Origin: Branchiostoma lanceolatum
Taxonomy: Eukaryota; Chordata; Leptocardii; Amphioxiformes; Branchiostomatidae
Length of the DNA: 64,000 nt
Direction: 5' to 3'
NCBI RefSeq assembly: GCF_035083965.1
Contig: NC_089723.1
Location: forward strand, 21,734,193 to 21,798,192
The position numbers were made by a program, and so were the translations under genes. Positions 53,356-64,000 of this stretch are shown here, one piece after another (positions within the stretch are counted from its first letter, which is position 1; each line of letters starts with the position of its first letter). The notes under the pieces are model-generated. The model did not search any database, was not told where the DNA came from, and worked only from the letters and a program-made list of their open reading frames with translations.

Positions 53356-54985
53356 GAATAATGACACTCTGTCGAAAAACATTTTGATGTATTGCATTCA
53401 GTCTTTATCGGATTGTGGGGAGAATGTAGAAATACTGATAACGCAAAAGCAGCCGTACAACAACAACTACAAAACGTGTCTCTACCTACGAGTACAAAGA
53501 CCCGATTTCATCTAATTTCTCATTTTCTCGTTAGGCCACGGCAAGTAAATTGAATGGATGACATCCTATGTAGACTCCAAACTTGTAAGTGTGATACTAC
53601 AGTGGCAGACTGGTATTACTTACCAAGTTGGAAACTACACTCCTATATACTCCCATTTCTCGTCATGTTGACCACCTCCGGAGGAAAAATCAGACGAAAA
53701 TGAATGAGTGCGCTGATGTCAACCATGAAATTCACTTGCTGTGGCCTAATAAAGTAAGGTTGTTCAGTGGAGAATGTTTCGATCAATCGGTCATGACCGT
53801 GTAACATGGTTCCCGTGAACTCTCCCCCACATGCTGACTGTCCATATCTGCGCTCCCTTATCCCTAGCCATGTCATTATGACCGTGTATGGAATCCTCTG
53901 TTTGCCTTTCTCCCCACTCCGTGATCGCCACATGGAGGCGCCAATCCCCTTAACACTTAGACGGGATGACATCAAGTCACGATCAGACATTCGTCTTAAT
54001 TCCCACGCACCGAACCCTGACACCCGTGGGCCTTCTGTAGATCCTGCACTGGCACTTCAGTACCGTGGATAAAAATAAAAGCTTATTTTCTTTACCATGA
54101 TTTACCGACTTACACTTCCTCGACTGTAAGGATATTCCGTTGTACCCTATTTAGAAATGGGTATTCAATCGTCCAACGCTGCCCTGTGTATTAAAACAGG
54201 GTATTTGAAATACACTTTATTTCAAACTGTTCATTTCATGATAATGCACGAAATGAGTTGTCTATTCAGACCACTAAAATCTATCCGAATTTCCCTAAGC
54301 TTACAGACAAAGAAAAGACTATTCTTCTTTTAACTACCAAAAACCTACAAATTATAGAAAAGGTGGGACATTACGTCTTCCATTGCTTACAAAAGAGAAG
54401 TCAAACCCTTCACTAGTTATAGACAATTACATTTGTATAATTCAGATAAGCAGCTTTTATACCTATTTTGTACCCTGTTCTTTTATGTATTTTATTTGAA
54501 TTTAGCCTTCGGGCATGAATTTGCAATAAGCTTATTATTATATTAAACCAATTTAAATGGCATTTTTACACAAAATTAACTCTAACATTCAGAAATGACC
54601 TGTCAATTGTGCTAGAACTCTAATCTTCAAGAAGAATTTGTTTTTCGTAGCGTTTGTCCGCGTATATATGCTTGTATGTTGGTATTATTTTGGTTAAGTG
54701 AAGACGTTTTGTACCACTTAATTACCATTTTTTACAACTTAATTACCATTTTTTTAATTTACCAATTTCAACCTATACATTCTTAGCCTTTTGTTCATAT
54801 CATCGTAGAAACTTCAGAAATCTGAATCTTGCAAATACATCAAATCAGTATTTTTCTTTTCTCTATGTAAGCAGTGGCTGTCGAAGAGTTCATACCCCTT
54901 TAACTCTTCTAGCGAACGTTTTTCAACTATCTTGTCAATTATTACAGTTACGTCGATGAAGGTTAGACACATCCAGGTAACACGA

Positions 54986-55091
54986 TACGCCAAATAACAG
55001 TTACTCACGCAACTGGATATATGATTTTGGACCGTTGACTGACCGTTTCCAAAATCATATCCATTTGCTTGAGTAACTGTTATTTGGCGTA
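54986..55091. repeat. 106-bp near-perfect hairpin, intergenic
   Basis: TACGCCAAATAACAGTTACT pairs with AGTAACTGTTATTTGGCGTA and the inner TGATTTTGGA with TCCAAAATCA. Likely a young MITE; a hairpin RNA is possible but unsupported. Confidence 0.8.
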
Positions 55092-55260
55092 AATCTTACA
55101 GTTATTTTAGCAAGGCCATTTCTGGTTAGAGCAGATAATTGCTGTCGTGGGAGGCCAAATACCGTCTAATACCAGGCCTCCAGAGAACGATTAGAGTCTT
55201 AAATGGCTGTCATCGGTAAAGGTTTTCTTTGATCCTCGCTCTCTCCTGCGGGAGTATTTG

Positions 55261-55382
55261 TTATTCTCCAAGCAGAAGTTTCGGTCGAGTGGGGTAGGAG
55301 TGTCCGAGATTTTAAGAGAGAGAAACGTTAAAAATCCCGGACACTCCTGCCCCACTCGACTGAAACCTCTGCTTGGATAATA
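55261..55382. mobile_element. MITE with CTCCAAGCAGA ends, copy 3 (near-perfect hairpin)
   Basis: TTATTCTCCAAGCAGAAGTTTC, CGAGTGGGG and GGAGTGTCC at the left pair with the right arm ending CCTCTGCTTGGATAATAA. Little divergence between arms suggests recent activity. Confidence 0.8.
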
Positions 55383-56208
55383 AGTATCTGTGTCGCTGGT
55401 TCCCTTTTGTGATGACGTCTATCTTGTGTGTGATCAATAAGTTTTCGGCCTCACCCAGAAAAAAATCATGTGCTCAAATTTTGGGGAATAATTATACAGT
55501 ATGAAGTCTTTTATTGATATCCACCAATTTTCAAACCATTGGCATTAATCGTGGTCATTTCTAGTACTCAGGCTCCAGTCGACGTCCTTTTGAAAATCAG
55601 TAGTTTAAGTGTTGAGAAAAACAAGGGTGAACTGTGAACAGAGCCGTATTGGTCATGTCCCTCATGATAGGAAATCTAGGAAGACGTTGTCAAAATATGT
55701 GATGAGTTTTCTCTTCGCATTTCAACAAGCAAAAGAAAGACCTGGGTGTCAGACTTTTAGCAGAGTAAGTTGACCCGCACACCTCAGGTCGCAGTTCAAT
55801 TGTCCATTTTTTTCATTCTCTCTCATTGCTTGGTCTCGCCTGCAAAGTGACAATCACACTGGTTTGAATTTTGGTAGACATTGATGATTTATAACTATGC
55901 CCCGAAATTCTTGTGCACTCTGGGTGATGCCACGAACTTATAGACATGCACGTGCACACTATGACGTTTATGAAATTCTTCTAAACCTGTCACAGTCGAT
56001 ATGGATACTTAAAAAGACATGGAGATCTTCCGGACCCCACGGGAGATGGACATCAAATGCGCGGCTCTATCTCAAGTGCGCCAACAGTCATTGAAAACAA
56101 GCTACCCTACGTCATCTCTGACGTTGGTTTACGTCATGATCTCACAGCCACTGATAAAGATGTTTTCTCAAAGACTTAAGAGGTATTCAGAAACGCTTGA
56201 TATGTCTT

Positions 56209-56232
56209 CTTATCTATCTATCTATCTATCTA
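56209..56232. repeat. (TATC)n microsatellite
   Basis: Six units of TATC/CTAT. Confidence 0.9.
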
Positions 56233-57574
56233 CTACTAATATGAGAGGATATTGACTCCACCCAAGTGTAGTTATGGAGAACGCCGGGTGTTTTTCTACT
56301 TGACTACATGGTGTAAGAAAAGCCTCTTTCTAATATATTTTTACAAAAAAAGTTCATTTTAGATAAGCCACAGATGATGTAAAAATGTATGAATAGTTCG
56401 TAGTTGTTAATATTACATGCTATTTGCTATACATTGTACCTGATGCAATTGTTGCGCAATAAACTTTGACATGAATTGTAAATGGAAAATCCACGCTGGT
56501 TGTTTATCAAATTGCCTGCATGTTGACCAACAAGAGTATTTCAGATATTCCAAAACAAATCCTAGAATCCCAACAGGGGGCGGTCAGCCTTGATTAAACA
56601 TTGGTGTTAATTGTTGCTGTTCCCGGCTATATGCCATGTTAGGCCTATGTGATATCAAACTGTAATCAAATATAAGTGAGGGACGAAAAACAAACGGTAC
56701 AGAAAGGCTTACACAATTATCATTAACACAATAAAACAATATTAATAATCCTCAGTGACCATCAGAAGAGTTCATAACGTGAAATACGAATCCTTTCCGT
56801 CCGTTGGCTTCTGTTTTCAGCAACATTGTTCCGTCAGTCAGTCTAAGGCCCTGTTAACTACGCAGGTAAAAGTCACATTCAAATTCAGGAACAGTACTGT
56901 TCAAAAGTAGTACTACTAGTCCAGCGTTCAAGAGTCAAATTTGGAGGCTCGCTTGACTGCAATGGTCGCGTGTCGTCGTTCGTCCTCCCGACCTCCCCAG
57001 TCTCTGACTCTGGTAGTCTTCAGAACACCATAGTTCAAAACGGCAAAATATCTGCCCGTGGAGTCTGCTAACAAGGCTCCACCATGCACGACATGTTGGG
57101 GGAGGTGAGCATTTCATCTGGCGACTGCCCTGCCAGATATGATCAGTAAGGTTGTCATCAGGGCCGAAGGAAACGTCATTAAGGAACGTTTGTGGGATCA
57201 GGATCGCCAGCTTTGGTCAGCCGAGGGCCCCGCTATCAGCCCTTATCGTGTCGGACTCATTAATGAGGTTCGGCGACCTTCGACTGGGGGTCGGGAGATA
57301 TCGCGTCGCGTCAAAACTGCTTGCCGGCTGTCAGTTCATGGCACCTTCAACTTTATAGCAGATCTAGACAAATATGGAAAAGCAACATTTGTAAGCAAAT
57401 ACATAATGTTTACTTTCACATGTTCTAGCATAAAAAACTACTGTTCATCTTTTGTTTATTCTTCCTCAAACTCATTCATCATTAATGTGGTGACTAGCTC
57501 CTGTCTTGCCACTTGTTGCATTATGTAAAAGAACACCACAGGGTGTCTGTTGTACCTCTAGTTACCTTGGACTC

Positions 57575-57834
57575 TGCAGAGGACGTCATCCATAAAATGT
57601 ACTAGCTAAACTCGTAGAATGCCAAAATCAATTCAAAGGGCACTGAGAAGATGTGAAGAAACGAAAATGAAAAATCTACAATTCGCTAGTGTGCTTGTTA
57701 TTTGTTCAAACTTCCTGACTACTCAGATTTCATAATGAACGCAACTTTTCAAACTTTATTGTTATATGCAAGCTCGCATCAGTTTTGGGGTCCCCAGAGG
57801 ATGTCATCCATATAATCAAATCATCATGGCCTTA
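57575..57834. mobile_element. Relative of the 51193 MITE, just upstream of MPHOSPH10
   Basis: Contains GGACGTCATCCATAAAAT at one side and GGGGTCCCCAGAGGATGTCATCC then TCAAATCATCATGGCCTT at the other, ending about 60 bp before the MPHOSPH10 ATG. It may therefore overlap the promoter. Confidence 0.55.
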
Positions 57835-57891
57835 GCTGTGTTTTGAATTTCCCGCCATGGTTTGGCGTTCCCACAATGCAGTGCGCAGTCC

Positions 57892-57903
57892 AACATGGCG
57901 GCC
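57892..57903 (+). promoter_or_regulatory. YY1-like motif over the MPHOSPH10 start codon
   Basis: AACATGGCGGCC matches the YY1 element AAnATGGCGGC that often overlaps the initiator region of housekeeping genes and includes the ATG. Seen as sequence only; no TATA box was found upstream. Confidence 0.45.
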
Positions 57904-60900
57904 TCCGATGCCAAAGAAACGCTGGTCGGGGCGCTCTGTCGAGTTACGTCTGTCTCGTCCAAACTGGAGAACTTTTTGAGGTAAATGAAAAGTTTTCTTA
58001 TTGATCAAAGATTTAAGATGATATCCTGAAGTGTACGTTATGTAAATTAGTCGTTGAGTACGACAACAACAACGTTAGTCGCAGCACGTGTGTACACGCA
58101 TATGCTGTGGGAGGGGGGCAACTTTGTACGGAGACTTTACTAGTATTTGCAGCGAAAGTTTATCAGTGTCCTCAGAAAATACGATATGGATGAATTGGAC
58201 CTATCTGAAGGTAAAGCAAAGCCCTACATAATCTTAACTAGTCCGTTAAAGTGGTAAGATTTACAAATTTATCATGGACAAAAGATGTAAGGTGGAAAAC
58301 ACGTGTAAATTTAAAGAGTTAAAATTTAACTCTTTAAATTTACACGTGTTTTCCACCTTATACCTAGAGAGATCACCGACAAGACCAAGCGAAACCCAGC
58401 ACCTAGAGACCACCTCTAGCAAGATGATAGGACAACAACAACATAGATTTTATCTATATGTACCTACTTCGGCTTATGAAATTTGAAAATATTGTATTTC
58501 ATATTTCTAAATCCACAGTGCTCAGCCAGACGTAGCAGCTACTTTCAAGTCCACCACCAAACAGCTGTATGACTTTGTGAAGCAAAGTGAAACCAAAACC
58601 AACCCCTTAAAGGGCCCCTTAGCCGAGCTCATTGTGTCCAACTTCGACGACGAACAAATATGGCAAGAAGTTGAACTTCAGAACGACCCCTTACTCAAGC
58701 GACTGGTGAAAGATGTTGCTAAGATCAAAAGAAGACCCCAAACCGTGTCCCTTCTACCTGAGCCAGAATCATCCTCTGAAGAAGAGGAAGAAGATGTGGA
58801 CGGAGAAGAATTAAATGAGTTTGAAGACAAACTTAACGAGAGAACTTTTGAGGATGAAAACGATGAAGATGGATCAGAGGAAGGCTCTGATCTTGACTTT
58901 GACATTGATGCATTTGAAGCCAAAACTAAGCAGAAACGATCAGCCAGTCAAGCCAAACTCAGAAAAACAACAGCGACAAAGAAGAGGAAAACGGAAGTAG
59001 ATGACAAGTTCTTCAGCCTGGCGGACATGGAGGAGTTCCTGGTCCAGGAGGATGAGAGGGAGGAGAGGAGGAGGGATGAGGAGGAGGGGAAGATGGGGAG
59101 GGAGGAGTCAGATGATGAGGATGATGAAGAGTCTGTGGACATGTATGCAGATGATGATGATGGTTATGAAGAGGTAAGAAATACGTGTACTAGCCTAGTA
59201 GTAGTACTATTATTGCTGGAAATGTTGGTGTATTCAAAGATTTTGGGCACTTCATGAATCATAACTCACCCTCACAATCACACACACAAACATAATGACT
59301 AGTGCTGCATACCAGGGGTTTTTCTAGAAAAATTGAATAAGAGGGAGCACACACAGGCGAGGGAGCAAATTCTTAAATTTGTATTTATGGAAGAATCGAT
59401 CGCTGAGTGACGGCTGTATGCTGGATATTAAGCTAAAATCTAAATTTGACAAGGGGGCGCTGGGCTGAAACAAGAGGGCGCAGCGCCTCACTTTCCTGAT
59501 TTAGATGAACCCCTTCCTAAACTCATTTTCAGGTTCAGGTCCAGATTCAAGTCCAGAGGTTCAGGTTCAGGTCTGGACTTATAAGTCCAGCTAGTCTAAT
59601 GATAATTCTCTATTACATTGTCTATCAAATGCTACCTTTCTAAAGTAGATCTCCATGTCTAAATTTGTAGGAGGAAGGGAGAGAAGCCAAGTACACTGAC
59701 TTCTTTGATCCACCAAATGACGCTGAAGAACAAGGCCCAGGCTCCAAGTCAGGGAAACAGTCTTCAGGCCGTAAGAGTGTGAGATTTGAGGATAACATGG
59801 GGGATGAAGATGCTCAGGAGGAGGAGGAAGCTGAGGAGGAAGGAGGGTAAGTTAATAAAGATGGTGGTTAGGTAAATACAGTGTGATTTTGCTGATCCAT
59901 GTAATAATTGCAAGCTAATTTTCTTTAACCTTCTCCCTGCTGCCCAATTCTATAACTAACAGGGAATTGGATGCCAAACAGCTAGTTCAATGTGCTAAAG
60001 GTTAAGAACAGTTTGGCATAGAATAGATACCAACAGCATGTAAGACAAAAAGGAAAAGCTACTGATAGTTATATGACTATGTCCTAGATATTAAGTTAAA
60101 TGATCTTTGAGTTTTTTTTGCTTAAGATAAAACTTGAGGCTTTGGAAAAAATTCTGTAGTACTATGTGTCCGAAATATCAGATCATGAGAGAAAAAGAAC
60201 ATTTTGCTACTAGTACTGCCTCGAAGTAACTATTCTTTCTCCAAGTTCTATCGCATCCGTAGTTCAAATTTGTTTCTGTTCTTGTGGGGCGACTATGACT
60301 TTAAAGACCAGAAAAAGTTGTCTAGTTTACTTTTTAAGAAGGCTGTTAAGATGCATTACTAGTACATCCACAGTGATCTGTTGGCAGACAGTGACAGATA
60401 TTTCTCTGTTCTTGTAGTGACTTTGACTTTGAAGACGTACCGGAAGAAGAAGTTCAGTTTAAGAAGGCCGTCAAGATGCAGTCCTCGGGCCCCAGGGATC
60501 TCTTGGTAGACAGTGAGAGTGAAGGAGAAGATGCTCAGGAAATCCTGGGTGGGAAGGCTACAAAGGCCAGGTCCAACTTTGAGAGGAGACAGGAAAAGGT
60601 GGGATGTTTTACTACATTTTGATCTTTCTGTTGTAGATCAAACAGATCTTAGGTTATTCCCTAAGAAGCTGCTGAATTACCATGTACTCCTGTTGAACTG
60701 CTATATCATTTCTGTGTCATATGTTAATTAAGATAGTGTAATGCTTGGTTTTTTTCTACCAGGTATCTTATTGCCCCTAACCAGGCTATTGGGTAGCAGG
60801 GTGTCAAGGCGTCTTCTGGATGCCCTACACGAAATTTGACGCCTTCCTTTTGCAGGGGATACCCAGAGAACACCCTGTTTCCCTGTTAATTACATACACA

Positions 60901-63472
60901 TGTACGTGTACATGTGTTCCCCACAAACACACTGTCACTGTTGTTTTCTCCTAATACAAGACAGCTAGAAAGCATGTAAATTGATTGACATGCAAAACTT
61001 CAACTTAAAGGTAACTGTAAATCCATGGAGCCAATTGTGTTTACACCCCCCACACCCAATTTTTGAACACCCGTCTATAAATCCTAGCTAAAAGCCTAGT
61101 AAGGGGGTGAAGTCTGCTATCTCTGATTGCTGCTTTAACAAGTTGTTTTCCCCCACAGCTGAAGCAGACCATCTCCCAGCTGGAAGACTCCAACCTGGCG
61201 GAGAAGCCGTGGCAGCTGACCGGAGAGGTCAAAGGTGGGTCGCGCCCGGAGAACAGTCTGCTGGAGGAGGTGCTGTCGTTCGACCAGAACACGGCGCAGA
61301 CTCCCGTCATCACGGAGGAGACAACCATGCAGCTGGAGGACATCATCAAGCAGAGGATAAAGGACCAGGCAGGTTCATTTTGACTCTCTATTGAAGCAAC
61401 ATTCATGGCATCAAAATGAGAGTAATACAAAGCCTACACTTGAAGTCAATTTAGTATTATACAAAGATGCATTTACATGTATGATAACACTGTTGTAACT
61501 CAAGCAAAGATGTAGTAAGTTTTAGTGAAAGTTATGTTCATCCTCAGTTGTTAGCAAAGTATGAAATTTAAGGTACATGTACATATATACAGATGAATAT
61601 AAGCTCAAGATCAGCTGATTTTTTTGTTGTATGCGATGTGCTGTCTTTGATAAAATGATGAAACCAGAAACACCTTTCCCTCCCCTGCAGGCCTGGGATG
61701 ATGTAGAGAGGAAGGTGAAGCCTGTAGAAGAGCCGTTTGAGTACAAGAAGAGAGTCGTGCTGGACCAGGAGAAGAGCAAGGCCAGTCTGGCACAGGTGTA
61801 CGAGAAGGAGTACCTCAAACAGGCACAGGTAGGAAGGAAGAGTTTCCTCACTCTTTAGCCTAAGATAGAAAAGTGTTGTGTTTCCGGTTGCGGTACAGAA
61901 AAAATGTCTTGTTTCAGGACTACAAAACTTTACCTGCTATTTTCTTCAGTTACAAACAAGCTTCCATCAGTTTTTTAAAACTGTAAACGGCTGCATGAAC
62001 ATGTACGTATAGCGGTAATAAATTCCCTTTTAGCCAGCTCAACTGATGATCTAAGCTTAAAAGCTTTAGATCATCAGTTGAGCTGGCTAAAAGGGAATTT
62101 ATTACTGCTATAAACACATGTTCATCCAGCCGTTTACTTTTTGGGTAGTTGCTCTTTTAGGGTACCCACTTGGAGTAACACATGAATGAGGCTTGTTTTT
62201 TTCTCTCTACAGGATGAAAAGAAGGAAGAGGAGAATCCTCAGCACCAGGAGATCAAGACTATGATGGACAGTCTGTTTGTTAAACTGGACGCCCTGTCCA
62301 ACTTCCACTTTACACCCAAACCTGTGAGTTTCCCTTGGTTTGCCAATCTCTCTATACTTTTCTTACTTCAACCTTCTTATGATAAGATCACATCAACTGT
62401 AGTTTGCATGGTTCTCTTCACTTGTATTTAAACCTGGAAAGGTTGAAGTTATGGCAGTAACCTGTTGTGTTGAGCACCTGTTGTCATGGTTTTGCATTTG
62501 TTTAAAGTGTTCTGCTAACACAACACGTGGAAGTCCCCTCTGTTATGTAACATGGATGATTAAGGCACCCACTCTTATTGACAGTACTATTTCATTGTTT
62601 ATTGTTGTTTACATTTGATGTTCCTTGCCTGTTATTCATAACAATTGTTCCATTGTTCCCAATAGTTTTTGTTGTTGATGTTTGTTGTTCCTTGCCTGTT
62701 GTTATTTACACCTATTGTTCCTTTGCTCCCAGCCTGCCCCTGAGGTTAAGATCATCTCTAACCTGCCCTCCATCACCCATGAGGAAGTGGCCCCCACCAG
62801 TGTCAGCGATGCTGCTCTGCTGGCTCCTGAAGAAGTCAAGGTTAGATATTTCAGTTCAGGCTATTAGCTAGCAGGGCATCAGGGCGTCTTTTGGATGCCC
62901 TACAATAAGAAAACATAGAAATTAGACACTGCTGGTATTGTTTTTTCTTCATACCAGACACTGAGACAGCATGAAAATTGATTGATTGAAAAGCTTAATG
63001 TTTATTCCATCATCAATTCCTTCATCAATGATGATACCAGCACAAAACTAATACCATTATCATTACTAGTACATAAACTACACTGCAAGCTATACGTTAC
63101 TTGCATACTTGAATTCTGTCTGTAGTGACCACCTGTCTACATAGACCAGATTTTATCTGTCCTCTGATTGGCAGGATTGACTGTACTTCACAAAGGCAGA
63201 AATGTTTTCATGTTTGCACTTGTGCTAAAATCCAGGAGAAAAACAAATCAGCGGGCCAGGAGAAGGGATCCCTGGAGAAGACGACAACGGACCGTAAACG
63301 TGAGCGGAGACAGAAGAGGGTGAGGAAGAGGAGGAGAAACCAGGAGAAGGAGAAGAAACACAAGCTGGTGGAGAAACTCAACCCGGGGCTGGGCAACAAG
63401 TACGCCAAGCAACGGGCCATGGAGGAGCTGGAGATGCAGAGCAAACGGGGAGGGAAGACCAAGATTATCAAG
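57895..63472 (+). CDS. MPHOSPH10: U3 small nucleolar ribonucleoprotein MPP10, partial (3' end outside window)
   Basis: Nucleolar component of the small-subunit processome, binding U3 snoRNP for 18S rRNA processing. Exons: 57895-57980, 58519-59173, 59671-59846, 60418-60598, 61159-61368, 61691-61828, 62213-62323, 62733-62840, 63236-63472, giving 634 residues in one frame. Visible: [13 protein letters not shown], long acidic runs ([14 protein letters not shown] and others), [23 protein letters not shown], the conserved [57 protein letters not shown], and a basic [13 protein letters not shown] region. The human protein is about 681 residues, so one last exon of about 45 residues is expected beyond 64000. 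The intron after 61368 must use a GC donor (CAG|GCAGGT) to keep QAWDD in frame. A decayed copy of exon 4 precedes it. Confidence 0.95.
58288..58360. repeat. Perfect 33-bp-arm palindrome in MPHOSPH10 intron 1
   Basis: The first 33 bases, starting TAAGGTGGAAAACACGTG, are the exact complement of the last 33, around a 7-base AT loop. No mismatch at all. Confidence 0.9.
60275..60397 (+). pseudogene. Decayed tandem copy of MPHOSPH10 exon 4
   Basis: This stretch repeats the acceptor tract and first part of the real exon at 60418, about 122 bp upstream. Shared blocks include TTCTGTTCTTGT, GACTATGACTTTAAAGAC versus GACTTTGACTTTGAAGAC, TTTAAGAAGGCTGTTAAGATGCA versus the exon version, and GGCAGACAGTGACAG. 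The copy has lost its AG acceptor (TGTGGGG for TGTAGTG) and has in-frame TAG codons. Confidence 0.8.
60780..61105. repeat. Dispersed repeat in MPHOSPH10 intron 4
   Basis: Starts GGCTATTGGGTAGCAGGGTGTCAAGGCGTCTTCTGGATGCC and continues with the block shared with 6410-6635. A shorter copy, GGCTATTAGCTAGCAGGGCATCAGGGCGTC, is at 62860-62990. Confidence 0.65.
61983..62137. repeat. 155-bp near-perfect inverted repeat in MPHOSPH10 intron 6
   Basis: GTAAACGGCTG, ATGAACATGT, TAATAAATTCCCTTTTAGCC and AGCTCAACTGATGATCTAA on the left pair with the right arm around GCTTAAAAGC. Only a few mismatches near the base. Confidence 0.85.
62860..62990. repeat. Dispersed repeat in MPHOSPH10 intron 8
   Basis: Third copy of the family seen at 60780 and 6410: GGCGTCTTTTGGATGCCCTAC followed by CATACCAGACACTGAGACAGC and AAATTGATTGATTG. 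Confidence 0.6.
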
Positions 63473-64000
63473 GTACGGTCAAGTATACAGGGGTGGAAAA
63501 TGTTTAACCTTTAACATAAAGTATACAGAGTGTGTGACAACAGTCATGTTGGTTGGTTGAACCTGTTAGAGTCAGACCTATAAATCTGTATGTCATCATT
63601 AATGACATCATCATCATGGGTTACCTCCATATGACACCATCAGGGGCAGAGTAGGGGGGAGTTGAGGTACCGGGCTAGGGCAGACAGCACACTATGTGTC
63701 TGTTCTAATGTTTACTGTTTGGAATTTGAGGTGGTGGCTCCCCGGATGCACCCCTGGGCTGGTTTAAGTAGACTGTCAGTTTGTATACTAATATGGTTGT
63801 ACACAAGCTTGTAGAAATTGGTGAGGCTAATGTTCCTCCACCTTTCACATGTTTTGATATGTTTGGACATGATTGTAACATCCAACATGACAATATTTAT
63901 ATTATAGTGACGTGACTGAAAACTCTTTTATTCTGAAATATCTTCAACACTTCTCTAACTTGCTTTTCATACCTTCATTGTATGTCTTTGTTTGGACTTG
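63473..64000. other. Start of the last visible MPHOSPH10 intron
   Basis: Begins at the donor GTACGGTC. No exon for the expected C-terminus is visible. GGTGAGGCTAATGTTCCT at 63818 is a weak relative of the EEF2 intron repeat at 9285/12605. Confidence 0.6.

Larger units (their letters stand above)
50650..57894. other. 7.2-kb spacer between the three-exon EF-hand gene and MPHOSPH10
   Basis: A divergent arrangement. It contains at least five MITE-like hairpins (51193, 52028, 53226, 54986, 55261), a TATC microsatellite and a MITE close to the MPHOSPH10 start. Short frames here show no recognisable domain. Confidence 0.6.

Noticed and set aside
53643-54072. Overlapping 126- and 88-residue frames
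   Set aside because: No recognisable domain, no supporting exon structure, and open on both strands.
58678-59142. Serine-rich minus-strand frames
   Set aside because: They mirror the acidic codons of MPHOSPH10 exon 2.

Overview
The window reads as nuclear DNA of an invertebrate chordate, most probably a cephalochordate (amphioxus, Branchiostoma). I infer this from animal gene models with many short exons, GT-AG introns crowded with small inverted-repeat transposons, and chordate-like protein sequences. The species is not proven by the sequence alone.

Five multi-exon genes and one intronless gene can be rebuilt exon by exon with consistent splice phases. From left to right they are: (1) EEF2, translation elongation factor 2, minus strand, 13 coding exons from 22649 down to 6029, 842 residues. 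It has an extra, intact copy of its last two exons further downstream at 2544-3483. (2) POLI, DNA polymerase iota, plus strand, 24719-31114, 767 residues. (3) A METTL21-like lysine methyltransferase, plus strand, 32089-34851, 263 residues. (4) An intronless calmodulin-like EF-hand protein, plus strand, 38452-38973. (5) A second, three-exon EF-hand protein, minus strand, 50649 down to 45742. (6) MPHOSPH10 (MPP10, a U3 snoRNP protein), plus strand, from 57895, running off the right edge.

EEF2 and POLI are transcribed away from each other across 22.7-24.7 kb. The EEF2 start region carries a pyrimidine tract typical of 5'TOP mRNAs, cAMP-response-like palindromes upstream, and a first coding exon holding only the ATG.

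The most striking non-coding signal is a family of four about 93-nt sequences in four different EEF2 introns, all in the EEF2 sense direction. Each has a closing stem, box C, a C'-like box and box D, so I call them box C/D snoRNAs. The guide stretch next to box D is complementary over 11-12 nt to a highly conserved segment near the 5' end of large-subunit rRNA. EEF2 would then be both a translation-factor gene and the host of a small snoRNA cluster. MPHOSPH10, at the other end of the window, belongs to the ribosome-biogenesis pathway.

The rest is accessory: two hAT-type elements with target-site duplications (one carrying a nested element, one inserted inside another MITE), several MITE families, two minisatellites, a LINE fragment in POLI, several near-perfect hairpins, and two decayed local exon duplications (METTL21-like gene and MPHOSPH10). 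No prokaryotic, viral or CRISPR-like features were seen.
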